A DNA stretch of 56,863 nt from VRUE01 sp033856195 (GTDB lineage Bacteria; Actinomycetota; Thermoleophilia; Solirubrobacterales; 70-9). Both the position numbers and the translations under genes were made by a program. Location of the stretch: positions 1 through 56,863 of the forward strand of contig JAWVFL010000011.1 in the NCBI GenBank assembly GCA_033856195.1, written 5' to 3'. This document shows, in pieces, positions 1-8,414 of the stretch (position 1 is its first letter; every line of letters begins with the position of its first letter). The notes under the pieces are model-generated. The model made no database searches, was not told the origin of the DNA, and saw only the letters and a program-made list of their open reading frames with translations.

Positions 1-228
1 CTCGCCCCAGAAGCGTCGCACGCCGTCAAAGCCCCGATAGCTCTCGACGGCAAGCAAGGAGTGAGCCACCGGGATCCACTCGATCCCCGGATCCAGGACA
101 CGACTAAGAGCCTCATCGGTCAGACGCTGTTCGAACTCCGGAGTGGAACCCTCGCTCGCAAGCTCTCCGTACAGTCGGCGGACCAGTTCGATGTTCTCCC
201 GTGACACCTCGGTCCCAGTGTCTCGCAT
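1..228 (-). CDS. NTF2/SnoaL-like protein, C-terminal part cut off by window edge
   Basis: The reverse strand from the ATG at 228 stays open to the window edge for 76 codons. The N-terminus contains SRENIELVRRLYGEL and then PGIEWIPVAHSLL and ESYRGFDGVRRFW. This is the pattern I recognise from small NTF2-like/SnoaL-like (nuclear transport factor 2 fold) proteins that are numerous in actinobacteria. These are usually single-domain cone-shaped barrels of about 130-150 residues whose substrates are mostly unknown. A GTG at 207 (starting at SREN) is an alternative start and would match the usual family N-terminus better. The gene diverges from the cupin gene at 295. No specific function can be assigned. 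Confidence 0.75.
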   Translation of the reverse strand, partial: MRDTGTEVSRENIELVRRLYGELASEGSTPEFEQRLTDEALSRVLDPGIEWIPVAHSLLAVESYRGFDGVRRFWGE

Positions 229-282
229 CCTGCTCAGCAGCCGCCGGACCGAGCAGCTCGGCGACCCCAGCCAGGGGTCCCA

Positions 283-288
283 TAGAAT
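283..288 (+). promoter_or_regulatory. -10 box TAGAAT for leaderless cupin mRNA
   Basis: TAGAAT lies 6 nt before the GTG at 295, with no Shine-Dalgarno sequence between. Transcription would start at or beside the GTG. No convincing -35 is visible. The same spacing recurs at several other genes in the window. Confidence 0.5.
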
Positions 289-294
289 TGCGCG

Positions 295-696
295 GTGCCG
301 TTCACTCTCAGGAACCTCAAGGGGGACCTGGAGGACCTCGGCTCGAGGTTCGACGGTGCGCCGGACCTGGAGTTCCGCTTGGCGACCGAGGCGCTCGAGC
401 TCGAGCAATCCGGCCTGAGCTACCAGCGCGTCCCGCCCGGCTATCGCTTTCCGTACGGCCACACGCACAAGAAGCAGGAGGAGGTGTACGTGGTCCTGCG
501 CGGGAGCGGCCGGATGAAGCTCGACGACGAGATCGTCGAGCTCAAGGAATGGGACGCGGTGCGCGTCCCGCCCGGTACGTGGCGAGGCTACGAGGCCGGG
601 CCGGAGGGCCTTGAGATCCTCGTCATCGGCGCGCCCAATCTCGGCGAGGCTCCGCGCGAAGACGTCGATGGCCAGCGCGACTGGTGGGCTGACTAG
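295..696 (+). CDS. Single-domain cupin protein
   Basis: A 133-residue protein starting at GTG. The cupin metal-site motif 1 is visible as GHTHKKQEEVYVVLRGSG (His, His, Glu), and motif 2 follows around DAVRVPPGTWRGYEAG, where the usual histidine is replaced (TWRGYEA), so metal binding may be altered. The rest is a small beta-barrel with an N-terminal extension (LRNLKGDLEDLGSRF). Such proteins include sugar isomerases, dioxygenases and simple sensors; nothing here picks one. It diverges from the NTF2-like gene with 66 bp between starts. The downstream 280 bp up to cysK hold only a weak small ORF (761-907) and the cysK -10 box. Confidence 0.85.
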   Translation: MPFTLRNLKGDLEDLGSRFDGAPDLEFRLATEALELEQSGLSYQRVPPGYRFPYGHTHKKQEEVYVVLRGSGRMKLDDEIVELKEWDAVRVPPGTWRGYEAGPEGLEILVIGAPNLGEAPREDVDGQRDWWAD

Positions 697-760
697 CGCC
701 AGATAGGGCCAGGCCGAGGTTGACTCGCCAATGCTCGCCCGCGCTTAAGGTGGGGAGGTC

Positions 761-907
761 ATGGAGTCAACGCACCGAGAAAAGCGAAAGCCGCCGCTTG
801 ACTGGCGTACCAACTGGCGCATAGGTGGGCGCACGATGGCGGCAAACCGCTTGCCTATGCGGCTTTACATCCCCGGCTTGGGATGTACTCCATCTGAGAC
901 CAACTAG
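761..907 (+). CDS. Possible small ORF upstream of cysK (48 aa, doubtful)
   Basis: An ATG at 761 follows a GGGGAGG sequence (752-758) and opens 48 codons ending at TAG 905-907. The predicted peptide is basic (many Arg/Lys), has one Cys near its end and resembles nothing I know. The ribosome-binding site is only 2 nt from the ATG, which is tight. It sits within an otherwise unexplained 280-bp gap, about 70 bp before cysK. It is not a polycysteine leader of the kind known upstream of some actinobacterial cysteine genes. It may be chance. Confidence 0.2.
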   Translation: MESTHREKRKPPLDWRTNWRIGGRTMAANRLPMRLYIPGLGCTPSETN

Positions 908-963
908 CGTTCGACGAGATATTTCGCAGGCCTGGTCGGCAGGGCGTGTGGGCCAGCCGGAAG

Positions 964-969
964 TACGAT
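964..969 (+). promoter_or_regulatory. -10 box TACGAT for cysK
   Basis: TACGAT is followed by exactly 7 nt and then the cysK ATG at 977. No Shine-Dalgarno sequence lies in those 7 nt, so a leaderless cysK-cysE transcript is likely. Confidence 0.5.
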
Positions 970-976
970 CACGCGG

Positions 977-1900
977 ATGAGGATCGGTCTCACTGCCGCA
1001 GCGGTCGTTGGCGAGACGCCGATGGTCTCGCTCTCCCGGCTCGGCGAGGGGCTCGCGGGGGAAGTCTGCGTCAAGCTCGAGCAGCTCAATCCGGGCGGGT
1101 CGGTGAAGGACCGGATTGGGGTGGCGATGATCGATGCGGCCGAGGCGGAGGGGCTGATCGAGCCGGGAAGGTCGGTGATCGTCGAGCCGACCAGCGGCAA
1201 TACGGGGATCGCGCTGGCGATGGTCTGCGCGGCACGGGGCTATGAGCTGATCCTCACCCTGCCGGAGGGCATGAGCCGTGAGCGCAGCAAGCTCCTGCGT
1301 GCCTATGGCGCCGAAGTGCGGGAGACGCCCTCGCTCGGCGGCATGACCGAGGCGGTCGAGCTGGCGGAGGAAATCCGCAAGCAGCGCAAGGGCTTTATGC
1401 CGCATCAGTTCTCCAACCCGGCCAATCCGGAGGTCCACAGGCGCACCACAGCGGAGGAGATCTGGCGCGACACCGATGGGGATATCGGCGCCTTCGTCGC
1501 CGGTGTCGGCACCGGCGGCACGATCACCGGGGTCGGCCAGGTGCTGCGCGAGCGCAGCCCCGAGACGCTGATCGTCGCGGTTGAGCCGGCGACCTCGCCG
1601 GTACTCTCCGGCGGTGCGCCGGGGCCGCACAAGATCCAGGGGATCGGCCCCGGCTTCATCCCCGAGGTGCTCGACCGCAGCGTGATCGACGAGGTCATCT
1701 CGGTCGGCGACGAGGACGCGTTGGAGACGGCTCGTCTGGTTGCCCAGCGCGACGGGGTGCTGGCCGGCATCTCAGCCGGGGCGAATGTAAAGGCGGCCCT
1801 CGAGGTCGCGGCGAGGCCGGAGATGAAGGGCAAGCGCGTGGTGACGATCGTCTGCGACTCGGGTGAGCGCTACGTGTCCCTACCCTTCTTCTCACCATGA
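977..1900 (+). CDS. cysK: Cysteine synthase A (O-acetylserine sulfhydrylase)
   Basis: This PLP enzyme of 307 residues makes cysteine from O-acetylserine and sulfide. NPGGSVKDR carries the PLP lysine (Lys44). TSGNTG (72-77) binds the substrate carboxylate, GTGGT (178-182) cradles the PLP phosphate, and Ser295 in CDSGERY contacts the pyridine nitrogen. Length and motif order match the CysK fold type II family; cystathionine beta-synthase is unlikely because there is no C-terminal CBS domain. The stop overlaps the start of cysE in an ATGA, so substrate supply (CysE) and use (CysK) are translationally coupled. A -10 box precedes the start by 7 nt. Confidence 0.95.
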   Translation: MRIGLTAAAVVGETPMVSLSRLGEGLAGEVCVKLEQLNPGGSVKDRIGVAMIDAAEAEGLIEPGRSVIVEPTSGNTGIALAMVCAARGYELILTLPEGMSRERSKLLRAYGAEVRETPSLGGMTEAVELAEEIRKQRKGFMPHQFSNPANPEVHRRTTAEEIWRDTDGDIGAFVAGVGTGGTITGVGQVLRERSPETLIVAVEPATSPVLSGGAPGPHKIQGIGPGFIPEVLDRSVIDEVISVGDEDALETARLVAQRDGVLAGISAGANVKAALEVAARPEMKGKRVVTIVCDSGERYVSLPFFSP

Positions 1901-2631
1901 GTCGCTGGAAGAGGCTGGTTCACGAGGTGCGCGCCGACGTCAAGGCGGCGCGCGATCGCGATCCGGCGGCGCAGGAAGTCTCGAGCCTGGAGATCCTGCT
2001 CAGCTGGGCCGGGGTGCAGGCGCTGCTTGCCCACCGGCTCGCCCATGCGCTGCTGGAGGCCGGCGTGCCGATCGCGCCCCGTGTCCTCTCCTACTGGACC
2101 CGCTCGGTGACCGGGGTGGAGATTCACCCCGCGGCGCGGATCGGCCGCGAGTTCTTCATCGACCACGGCTCCGGGGTGGTAATCGGCGAGACGGCGGAGA
2201 TCGGCGAACGAGTCACGCTCTACCAGGGCGTCACACTCGGCGGCACGGGCTTCCAGCGCGGCAAGCGGCATCCGACGCTCGGCGACAACGTCACGGTTGG
2301 CTCCGGCGCCAAGCTGCTCGGCCCGATCGCCGTCGGCGACGGGGCGAAGATCGGCGCCAACACGGTGGTGATCGAGGACGTGCCGCCCGGCGCGACCGTG
2401 GTCGGCAACCCCGGCCACCCGGTCAAAGTCGACGGCAAACGGGTCGAGGGCCCCGATGCCGACTGGATTCACCTGCCCGACCCGATCGCCGAGGCGATCA
2501 AGTCGCTCTCGCAGCGGATCGGCGAGCTAGAGCGCCGTCTCGGCGAGCTCGATGGCAGCGAGGGCCCGACGAGCAGCCCGCCGGCGGCCGAGCTGCACGA
2601 ACGCACCGGCCGCTCCACGGCCGGGGGCTGA
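1897..2631 (+). CDS. cysE: Serine O-acetyltransferase
   Basis: It acetylates L-serine with acetyl-CoA to give O-acetylserine, the CysK substrate. The 244 residues show the short N-terminal helical region, then hexapeptide repeats of a left-handed beta-helix. The catalytic-site signature is IHPAARIGREFFIDHGSG (His90 of the IDH). LYQGVTLGGTGF and RHPTLGDNVTVGSGAKLLG follow, and PPGATVVGNPGHPV closes the helix. The last 60 or so residues form a charged, likely coiled-coil tail (SQRIGELERRLGEL), longer than in many homologues. The C-terminal end lacks the Ile that binds CysK in enterobacteria, so complex formation cannot be inferred. It overlaps cysK by 4 nt. Confidence 0.94.
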   Translation: MSRWKRLVHEVRADVKAARDRDPAAQEVSSLEILLSWAGVQALLAHRLAHALLEAGVPIAPRVLSYWTRSVTGVEIHPAARIGREFFIDHGSGVVIGETAEIGERVTLYQGVTLGGTGFQRGKRHPTLGDNVTVGSGAKLLGPIAVGDGAKIGANTVVIEDVPPGATVVGNPGHPVKVDGKRVEGPDADWIHLPDPIAEAIKSLSQRIGELERRLGELDGSEGPTSSPPAAELHERTGRSTAGG

Positions 2632-2672
2632 GCCTCCAGACCCAGCCGCCTCCAAAGCTATTCTCGGAAGCG

Positions 2673-4922
2673 ATGCTGCAAATGGACTCTGAGAGCGCCC
2701 CGAGCCACGAGGGAGCGCCGATTGAAGCGGGTGCGGACCGCGCCGAGAGGCTCTTGGCCGGGCTCAACGAGCCGCAGCGCCAGGCGGTCGTCCATGGCGA
2801 GGGGCCGTTGCTCGTCCTGGCGGGAGCCGGCTCGGGCAAGACCCGGGTCCTGACTCACCGGATCGCCTACCTGCTGGCGACCGGCGCGGCCCGTCCGGGT
2901 GAGATCCTCGCGATCACCTTCACCAACAAGGCGGCAAGCGAGATGCGCGAGCGGGTCGGTGCGCTGGTCGGCCGCTCGGTGAGAGCGATGTGGGTGACCA
3001 CCTTCCACTCCGCCTGCGCGAGGATGCTGCGCGCCGACGCGGAGAAGCTCGGCTACGCCCGCACCTTCACGATCTACGACGAGTCCGACTCGCTGCGCAT
3101 GCTCAAGCGCTGCATGGCCGAGGCCGGCGTCGATCCGAAACGCTACCCGCCGCGTGCGATCCGCTCGCAGATCTCCGGCGCCAAGAACAAGCTCGTCGAC
3201 GCCGGCGCTTACGCGCAGGCGCAGGGCAGCGTCTTCGAGGAAACGACCGCGGCTGTATACGAGCTCTACGAGAAACGCATGCTCGCGGCCAACGCGATGG
3301 ACTTCGACGATCTGCTGGTGCGCACGGTCAACGTGCTGGAGATCTCCGAGGAGGCGCGCGAACGCTGGCGGCGCACTTTCCGGCACGTCCTCGTCGACGA
3401 GTACCAGGACACCAACCACGCTCAGTACCGCCTCCTGCAGCTGCTCACCGAGGAGCACGGCAACCTGATGGTGGTCGGCGACGAGGATCAGTCGATTTAC
3501 GGGTTCAGGCATGCCGACATCCGCAACATCCTCGACTTCGAGCGCGACTTCCCCGAGGCCGAGGTCGTCAAGCTCGAGCAGAACTACCGCTCGACCCAGA
3601 CGATCCTTTCGGCCGCCAACGCCGTGGTCGAGCGCAATCGCGAGCGGCGACCCAAGCAACTCTGGACCGATATCTCCGGCGGCGAGCCGGTGCGGCTCTC
3701 CGAGCTCTCCGACGAGCACGAGGAGGCGCGTTGGGTGGCGGGGGAGATCGAGCGCCTTGCCGAGGAGGACGGGGTCAAGCGCGAGGACGTCGCGGTCTTC
3801 TACCGGACCAACGCGATGAGCCGGGTGCTCGAGGACACGCTCAATCGCTTCGACCTCCCCTATCAGGTGATCGGCGGCACCAAGTTCTACGAACGGGCTG
3901 AGATCAAGGATGCGGTGGCCTACCTCAGCTTGCTGGCGAATCCGGCAGATCAGGTCTCCTTCGCCCGGATCGTCAACTCGCCCCGCCGCGGTATCGGCAA
4001 CACGACCCAGGGTCGGATCGCCTCGCACTCCAACACCACCGGGAAGACGATCTGGGAGGTGATCGAGCAGGTGGAGGAGGTGCCGGGATTGAACGGGGGC
4101 GCGATCAAGGCGGTCTCCCGCTTCTTCGAGACCATGGCCGGGCTGCGTGAGCGGGCCCAAGAAGAAGGACCCGTCGCGGGACTGCTCGAGGCGGTGCTGA
4201 ACGAGAGCGGCTACCTCGAGGCGCTGGCGGCAGAGCGAACGATTGAAGCCGAGGGGCGGGCGGAGAACCTCGAGGCCCTGATCGCCGGTGCCGCCGAGTT
4301 CGACATCGAGCGCGAGCAGGAGGGCGGCAGCGAAATCCCTCCGCTGGAGGAGTACCTGCAGCAGATCTCCCTCTACACCCAGCAGGACGAGCTGCGCGAG
4401 GAAGAGTCGCTGATCACGCTGATGACCCTGCACAACGCCAAGGGGCTGGAGTACGACACGGTCTTCATCGTCGGTTGCGAGGACGGCGCCTTCCCGCACA
4501 TGCGGGCGCTGGAAGAGGGGGACGAGGAGGAGGAGCGGCGCCTCTGTTATGTCGGCATCACCCGTGCCCGCCAGCGTCTGTACATGACTTGGGCCCGCGA
4601 ACGACGTCTCTTCGGTCGCGCCGAGCGCAACCTGCCCTCGCGCTTCGTCGACGAGCTGCCGGCAGAGTTGACCGAGCGGCACTCCAGCGCACCCGGCTCC
4701 GCGGTGGGGATCGGCTGGGACTCGAGCGAGGACAGCGGCGCGGCGCCGATCGATCCCGGCCCGACCCTCGAGCTGCGCGTCGGTGACGACGTCGTCCACG
4801 CGAGCTTCGGAGACGGGGTGGTCACCGCGGTCGAGCCCGGTGGCGTGGTCGTGGTTCGCTTCGCCAGCGATGGCAGCGAGCGCAAGCTGATGGCCGACTA
4901 CGCGCCGATCCGGAGGCGGTAG
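2673..4922 (+). CDS. pcrA: ATP-dependent DNA helicase PcrA/UvrD
   Basis: A superfamily 1A 3'-5' helicase of 749 residues for nucleotide excision repair, clearing of replication conflicts and RecA removal. The Q-motif LNEPQRQAVV (31-40) is followed by Walker A AGAGSGKT (50-57), motif II VDEYQDTN, motif III GDEDQSIYGFR, motif IV QNYRST, motif V TLHNAKGLEYDTVF and motif VI YVGITRARQRLY. The last 50 residues form the Tudor-like domain typical of PcrA (GDDVVHASFGDGVV). The open frame extends far upstream across cysE, but homology begins here. ATG 2682 is an alternative start; GGAAG at 2666-2670 is poorly spaced for both. folD begins directly after the stop. Confidence 0.93.
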   Translation: MLQMDSESAPSHEGAPIEAGADRAERLLAGLNEPQRQAVVHGEGPLLVLAGAGSGKTRVLTHRIAYLLATGAARPGEILAITFTNKAASEMRERVGALVGRSVRAMWVTTFHSACARMLRADAEKLGYARTFTIYDESDSLRMLKRCMAEAGVDPKRYPPRAIRSQISGAKNKLVDAGAYAQAQGSVFEETTAAVYELYEKRMLAANAMDFDDLLVRTVNVLEISEEARERWRRTFRHVLVDEYQDTNHAQYRLLQLLTEEHGNLMVVGDEDQSIYGFRHADIRNILDFERDFPEAEVVKLEQNYRSTQTILSAANAVVERNRERRPKQLWTDISGGEPVRLSELSDEHEEARWVAGEIERLAEEDGVKREDVAVFYRTNAMSRVLEDTLNRFDLPYQVIGGTKFYERAEIKDAVAYLSLLANPADQVSFARIVNSPRRGIGNTTQGRIASHSNTTGKTIWEVIEQVEEVPGLNGGAIKAVSRFFETMAGLRERAQEEGPVAGLLEAVLNESGYLEALAAERTIEAEGRAENLEALIAGAAEFDIEREQEGGSEIPPLEEYLQQISLYTQQDELREEESLITLMTLHNAKGLEYDTVFIVGCEDGAFPHMRALEEGDEEEERRLCYVGITRARQRLYMTWARERRLFGRAERNLPSRFVDELPAELTERHSSAPGSAVGIGWDSSEDSGAAPIDPGPTLELRVGDDVVHASFGDGVVTAVEPGGVVVVRFASDGSERKLMADYAPIRRR

Positions 4923-5771
4923 TTGAGCGCACGGCTGATCGACGGCAAAGCGGTTGCGGCGGCGGTGCGTGAGCGCGTCGCCGTCGAGGTCGAGGCCTAT
5001 GAGGCCGAGCGCGGGCGGACACCGGCTCTCGCCACCGTGATCGTCGGCGACGACCCCGCTTCCCAGGTCTACGTCGCCGGCAAGCACCGGGCCAGCGATG
5101 AGGTGGGGATGCGCTCGTCTCATCACGGGCTCGATGCAGAGACGACCGAGGAGCAGCTGCTGGGCTTGGTCGACGAGCTGAACCGGGATCCCGACGTCGA
5201 CGGCATCCTCGTCCAGCTTCCGGTCCCGGATCAGATCGACCCCGACCGGATCGTCGCCGCGATCGATCCGGCCAAGGACGTCGACGGCCTTACCCCGGTC
5301 AACGCCGGCCTGCTCGCGCACGGGATGCCGGGCCTGGTGTCCTGCACGCCGGCCGGGGTGATGGAGCTGCTTCGCCACGAGGGGGTCGAGCTCGAAGGCG
5401 CCGAGGCGGTGGTCGTCGGACGGTCGAAGCTGGTCGGGGTGCCGGTCTCTCGCCTGCTCCTCGCGGCCAACGCCACGGTCACGGTCTGCCACTCGCGCAC
5501 GCGCGACCTCGCCGCCACCTGTCGCCGCGCCGACGTGCTCGTCGCGGCGGTTGGCGTTCCCCGCCTGCTCGGTGGCGATGCGGTCAAGCCCGGCGCCGTG
5601 GTGATCGACGTTGGCGTCAACCGCACCGACGACGGCCTCGTCGGCGACGTCGACTTCGAGGCCGCCATCGAGGTGGCCGGGGCGATTACTCCGGTGCCGG
5701 GCGGGGTGGGCCCGATGACAGTCGCAATGCTGCTCGTCAATACGCTGGCTGCTGCCCGAGCCCGGGTGTAG
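4923..5771 (+). CDS. folD: Bifunctional methylenetetrahydrofolate dehydrogenase/cyclohydrolase
   Basis: FolD interconverts 5,10-methylene- and 10-formyl-tetrahydrofolate with NADP. The 282 residues carry the substrate-site motif DDPASQVYVAGKHRASDEVG with catalytic Lys54, then DGILVQLPVPDQID. The Rossmann segment is VVVGRSKLVGVPVSRLL, and the C-terminal signature is PVPGGVGPMTVAMLL. The start is a TTG immediately after the pcrA TAG, without a gap; no later start preserves the conserved N-terminus. Tight abutment suggests co-transcription with pcrA. Confidence 0.94.
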   Translation: MSARLIDGKAVAAAVRERVAVEVEAYEAERGRTPALATVIVGDDPASQVYVAGKHRASDEVGMRSSHHGLDAETTEEQLLGLVDELNRDPDVDGILVQLPVPDQIDPDRIVAAIDPAKDVDGLTPVNAGLLAHGMPGLVSCTPAGVMELLRHEGVELEGAEAVVVGRSKLVGVPVSRLLLAANATVTVCHSRTRDLAATCRRADVLVAAVGVPRLLGGDAVKPGAVVIDVGVNRTDDGLVGDVDFEAAIEVAGAITPVPGGVGPMTVAMLLVNTLAAARARV

Positions 5772-5809
5772 TGTCGCCCCGACCCCTAGCTCGACCGGAG
5801 GATGCATAG

Positions 5810-6403
5810 ATGGACCATCTAGACAAGCTCAGCCCGGGAGAGAAGATCGCGGGCGGCTCGGCGATCCTGCTCTTCATCTTCATGTTCTTCTTCGACTGGT
5901 TTGGCGTCAAGGTATCCGGCGTCAATGGCTTCTCCGGCACAATCTCCGGCGAGGGAGGGAGCGCCTGGGACGCGCTCGAATTCATCCGGTTTGTCCTGCT
6001 GTTGACAGTGATCGGGGCCCTGGTCCTAGTCGGCCTCCGACTCAGCGACTCGACCTACGAGCCACCCGTCCCATTGAGCACCGCGGTCACCGTCCTCGGC
6101 GCGATCTCAGTGCTGCTGATCCTCTTCCGCATCGTCGACCCGCCCAGCTTCGGCAGCTTCGGTGGGGTGTCCGTGGACGCCACGCTTAGCCTCGGGATCT
6201 TTCTCGGTCTGATCGCCGCCGGCGGGATCGCCTACGGGGGGTACAGCACGATGCGCGAGGAAGGGATCACCTTTGGCGACGCGGCTGATCGGCTCTCGGG
6301 CGGAGGCGGCTCCTCGCCGCAACCGCCTCCGGCCTCGACGCCTCCACCGCCACCTCCGTCCTCGCAGGCGCCGCCGCCTCCTCCTCCGCCGCCGAGCGGC
6401 TGA
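5810..6403 (+). CDS. Small four-helix membrane protein with proline-rich tail
   Basis: This is not a family I recognise by function. The 197 residues contain four hydrophobic segments at roughly 16-38, 61-83, 86-106 and 124-145. A cytosol- or wall-facing tail of about 35 residues follows, made almost entirely of Pro, Ser and Gln (runs of 6-8 prolines). A clear GGAGG at 5797-5801 gives a well-spaced ribosome-binding site for the ATG. Proline-rich tails often bind or span other layers, but that is speculation. The gene ends just before a strong bidirectional terminator at 6417-6490. Confidence 0.8.
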   Translation: MDHLDKLSPGEKIAGGSAILLFIFMFFFDWFGVKVSGVNGFSGTISGEGGSAWDALEFIRFVLLLTVIGALVLVGLRLSDSTYEPPVPLSTAVTVLGAISVLLILFRIVDPPSFGSFGGVSVDATLSLGIFLGLIAAGGIAYGGYSTMREEGITFGDAADRLSGGGGSSPQPPPASTPPPPPPSSQAPPPPPPPPSG

Positions 6404-6416
6404 TCGGGCGTGGGGT

Positions 6417-6490
6417 GGGCCGGGTGACCCCTCCCAAAACGAGCGGCCTGGCGGCCGCTCTTGAGTGTTTTGTGAGGGGTCACCCGGCCC
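6417..6490. terminator. Nested palindrome, bidirectional terminator between convergent genes
   Basis: Two perfect 17-nt arms (6417-6433 and 6474-6490, beginning GGGCCGGGTGACCCC) enclose a second perfect hairpin. The inner arms are GAGCGGCC 6441-6448 and GGCCGCTC 6453-6460, with loop TGGC. An AAAAC/GTTTT pair lies between the two stems. The right arm covers the stop codon and last codons of the GMC oxidoreductase on the minus strand. There is no long T-tract, so termination would rely on stem strength. Confidence 0.7.
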
Positions 6491-8354
6491 TCTTCGCGAG
6501 CTCGCTGGCTATGCGGTTGGCGAAGGCGATGACGGTCATCATCGGGTTGACGCCTAGGGACGAGGGGAAGAGAGAGGCATCGGCGCAGTAGAGATTTGTG
6601 ACGCCGCGGACTGAGCCGTCGGGGGAGCAGACGCCGTCGCCTTCTGGGGAGATCCGGGCGGTGCCCATCGGGTGGAAGGCCTCGAGCCGCAGTTCGGATG
6701 GCTTGAAGCGTGTCGCTTCGAAGTCAGGGAGCTTGTTCGGCGTCAGGGTTCCGGCGCGGGCGATGTTGGGGTAGACCTCGGTGGCGCCGGCTGCGAAGTG
6801 GATTTCGGCGGCGCGGGAGATGCCGAAGACCAGGCGGTCGGCATCGGCTTTGGTGAGCTTGTAGCGGGCGCGGAGGGAGCCGTCGGCGGCGAGGGCGATG
6901 CGGCCGCTCGAGCTGTCTGAGAGGTGTACGCCGATCGAGCCGACGCGGCCGAATTCGAGCATCGAGCGCTGGTGCTCGCTGCCGGCGCCGCGCAGCCAGG
7001 CGCCACCGAAGGCGAGTGGGGTGAAGGTGGCCTCGAGCAAAAGACGCTGCTGCTCCCATTGGTCGATGTAGTAGCTCTGCATTACGCCATCCCAGCCCCG
7101 CACCTCCTCCTCGTAGCGGGCGCCGACCCAGCAGGCGGGGTGGATGTGGAGGTTGCGTCCTACTTGCCGCCCGCCGAGGCCAGAGCGGAGTAGCAGCTCG
7201 GGCGTACCCAGCGCCCCGCCGGCGATGATCGTGGCGTGACGGGCGCGCACCGTGTAGGGCCGGGACCGAGCTTCCGCTGTTCCTTTGCTCGGCGATTCAG
7301 GGTTGGGGAACAGCGGAGCGGAGGAGTTGCAGCTCACTTCGGTGGCACGGCCGTTCTCGACGAGCACGCTTCGTGCCTCGACGCCGGTCCGCAGACGGGC
7401 GCCCGTCGCGACGGCACGCGGCAGGTAGCTGACGTGCATGCCGCGCTTGGCGTCGATCTCGCAGCCGAAGGGGCAGGAGCTGCACTGCACGCAGTTGCCG
7501 GCGTTGCGGGAGATCGGCCCGCCGGAAGCTCCGATCGCCGCCGCCCCCTCCATCGCCAGCTGGCCGTTGCGGCCCATCCGCTCGACGTCGACCGGAGTCA
7601 CCTCGAGGAACTCCTCGGCCTCGGCGAAGCCCGACTCCAGGTCCGTGGCCCACTCGATGCCGAAGCGCTGCCGCCAATCCGCCAGCACCGGCTCTGGCGC
7701 CCGGAAGCAGGTGCCGGAGTTGACGACGGTGGTGCCGCCGACCGTACGCGCGACGGGCACCGGGATCGGCGGTCGCCCTTCGGCGATGGTCAGGCCGCCG
7801 TCGCGGTAGAGGCGGGCGATCGCGTCTAGTGGCTCCGCCGGGTAGCTCTCGCGGTTGAAGCTCTCGCCCGCCTCGAGCACGATCACGTCGAGGCCGGCCT
7901 CGGCAAGCGTCGCGGCCGCGACGGCGCCTCCCGCCCCGGACCCGACGACGACCACGTCGCATTCCTCGTGCTCCCCGTTGGGGATCGTCTCCCCAAGCGG
8001 GCCGGCGGGCTCAGGCGTGGAGCCGTCGGCGAGGCGACAGCTGGCGGCGAAGCCGATTCGCTCTTCGACCTCGGGCAGGACGGCGTAGCCGAGCGTCGCG
8101 AAGACCTTTGCCATCAGCAGCAGCTCGTGGTGCAGGCCGAGGCGCGACTCCTCCATGCCGCGCAGGACACCGTCTTGAGCGGCGGCGTCGAGGCGGCTGA
8201 AGCGCCAGGGAAAGGGCAGCCACTCGAAGGCGTGCAGTCCGAGCTTGATCCGCCTCAGCGCGCGAGGCGAAACAGACCGCAGGAACTCCGCGACCGGGCC
8301 GGAGACGTCGACGTCACGCTCTGCCGCGGGCAGGCCGTCGAGGCCGGGCGCCAT
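6480..8354 (-). CDS. GMC-family FAD oxidoreductase
   Basis: A flavoprotein of 624 residues or slightly more that would oxidise an alcohol or sterol-like substrate. The N-terminal 130 residues resemble the gluconate-dehydrogenase-subunit-3/CUC-type lead domain of this subgroup. The FAD dinucleotide motif VVVGSGAGGAVAAATLAEAG follows near residue 136. VGGTTVVNSGTCF and the cysteine-rich NCVQCSSCPFGCEIDAKRG are typical of the cholesterol-oxidase-like/long-chain alcohol oxidase branch. The C-terminal EAFHPMGTAR supplies the active-site His, and NPMMTVIAFANRIA closes the fold. A hairpin-bearing segment at 7273-7317 looks inserted. Twenty conserved-looking codons lie upstream of the first ATG with no ATG/GTG/TTG, so the true start may be a CTG at about 8375. 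It follows the membrane-protein gene at 8415 in the same frame after one TGA. Confidence 0.88.
   Translation of the reverse strand: MAPGLDGLPAAERDVDVSGPVAEFLRSVSPRALRRIKLGLHAFEWLPFPWRFSRLDAAAQDGVLRGMEESRLGLHHELLLMAKVFATLGYAVLPEVEERIGFAASCRLADGSTPEPAGPLGETIPNGEHEECDVVVVGSGAGGAVAAATLAEAGLDVIVLEAGESFNRESYPAEPLDAIARLYRDGGLTIAEGRPPIPVPVARTVGGTTVVNSGTCFRAPEPVLADWRQRFGIEWATDLESGFAEAEEFLEVTPVDVERMGRNGQLAMEGAAAIGASGGPISRNAGNCVQCSSCPFGCEIDAKRGMHVSYLPRAVATGARLRTGVEARSVLVENGRATEVSCNSSAPLFPNPESPSKGTAEARSRPYTVRARHATIIAGGALGTPELLLRSGLGGRQVGRNLHIHPACWVGARYEEEVRGWDGVMQSYYIDQWEQQRLLLEATFTPLAFGGAWLRGAGSEHQRSMLEFGRVGSIGVHLSDSSSGRIALAADGSLRARYKLTKADADRLVFGISRAAEIHFAAGATEVYPNIARAGTLTPNKLPDFEATRFKPSELRLEAFHPMGTARISPEGDGVCSPDGSVRGVTNLYCADASLFPSSLGVNPMMTVIAFANRIASELAKRAG
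7273..7317. repeat. Hairpin inside GMC oxidoreductase coding region
   Basis: Perfect 11-nt arms TCCGCTGTTCC (7273-7283) and GGAACAGCGGA (7307-7317) flank a 23-nt loop. In the protein this encodes the stretch between EVSCNSSAPLF and EARSRPYTV, an unusually polar linker for this point of the FAD domain. It may be an inserted palindromic element kept in frame. Confidence 0.45.
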
Positions 8355-8414
8355 CGCCGCGCAGATCGCGCTCAGGGTCCGTTGCTCGGCGGCGGAGAGC
8401 CCCGGCCGGCGCTG

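Noticed and set aside
697..976. A cysteine leader peptide or riboswitch before cysK
   Set aside because: No run of Cys codons, no SAM or other riboswitch core, and the promoter box leaves no room for a leader.
2658..5807. A 1049-codon open frame on the minus strand opposite pcrA and folD
   Set aside because: It is the antisense of two genes with complete motifs. Long shadow frames are expected at this GC content, and its translation shows no family motif.
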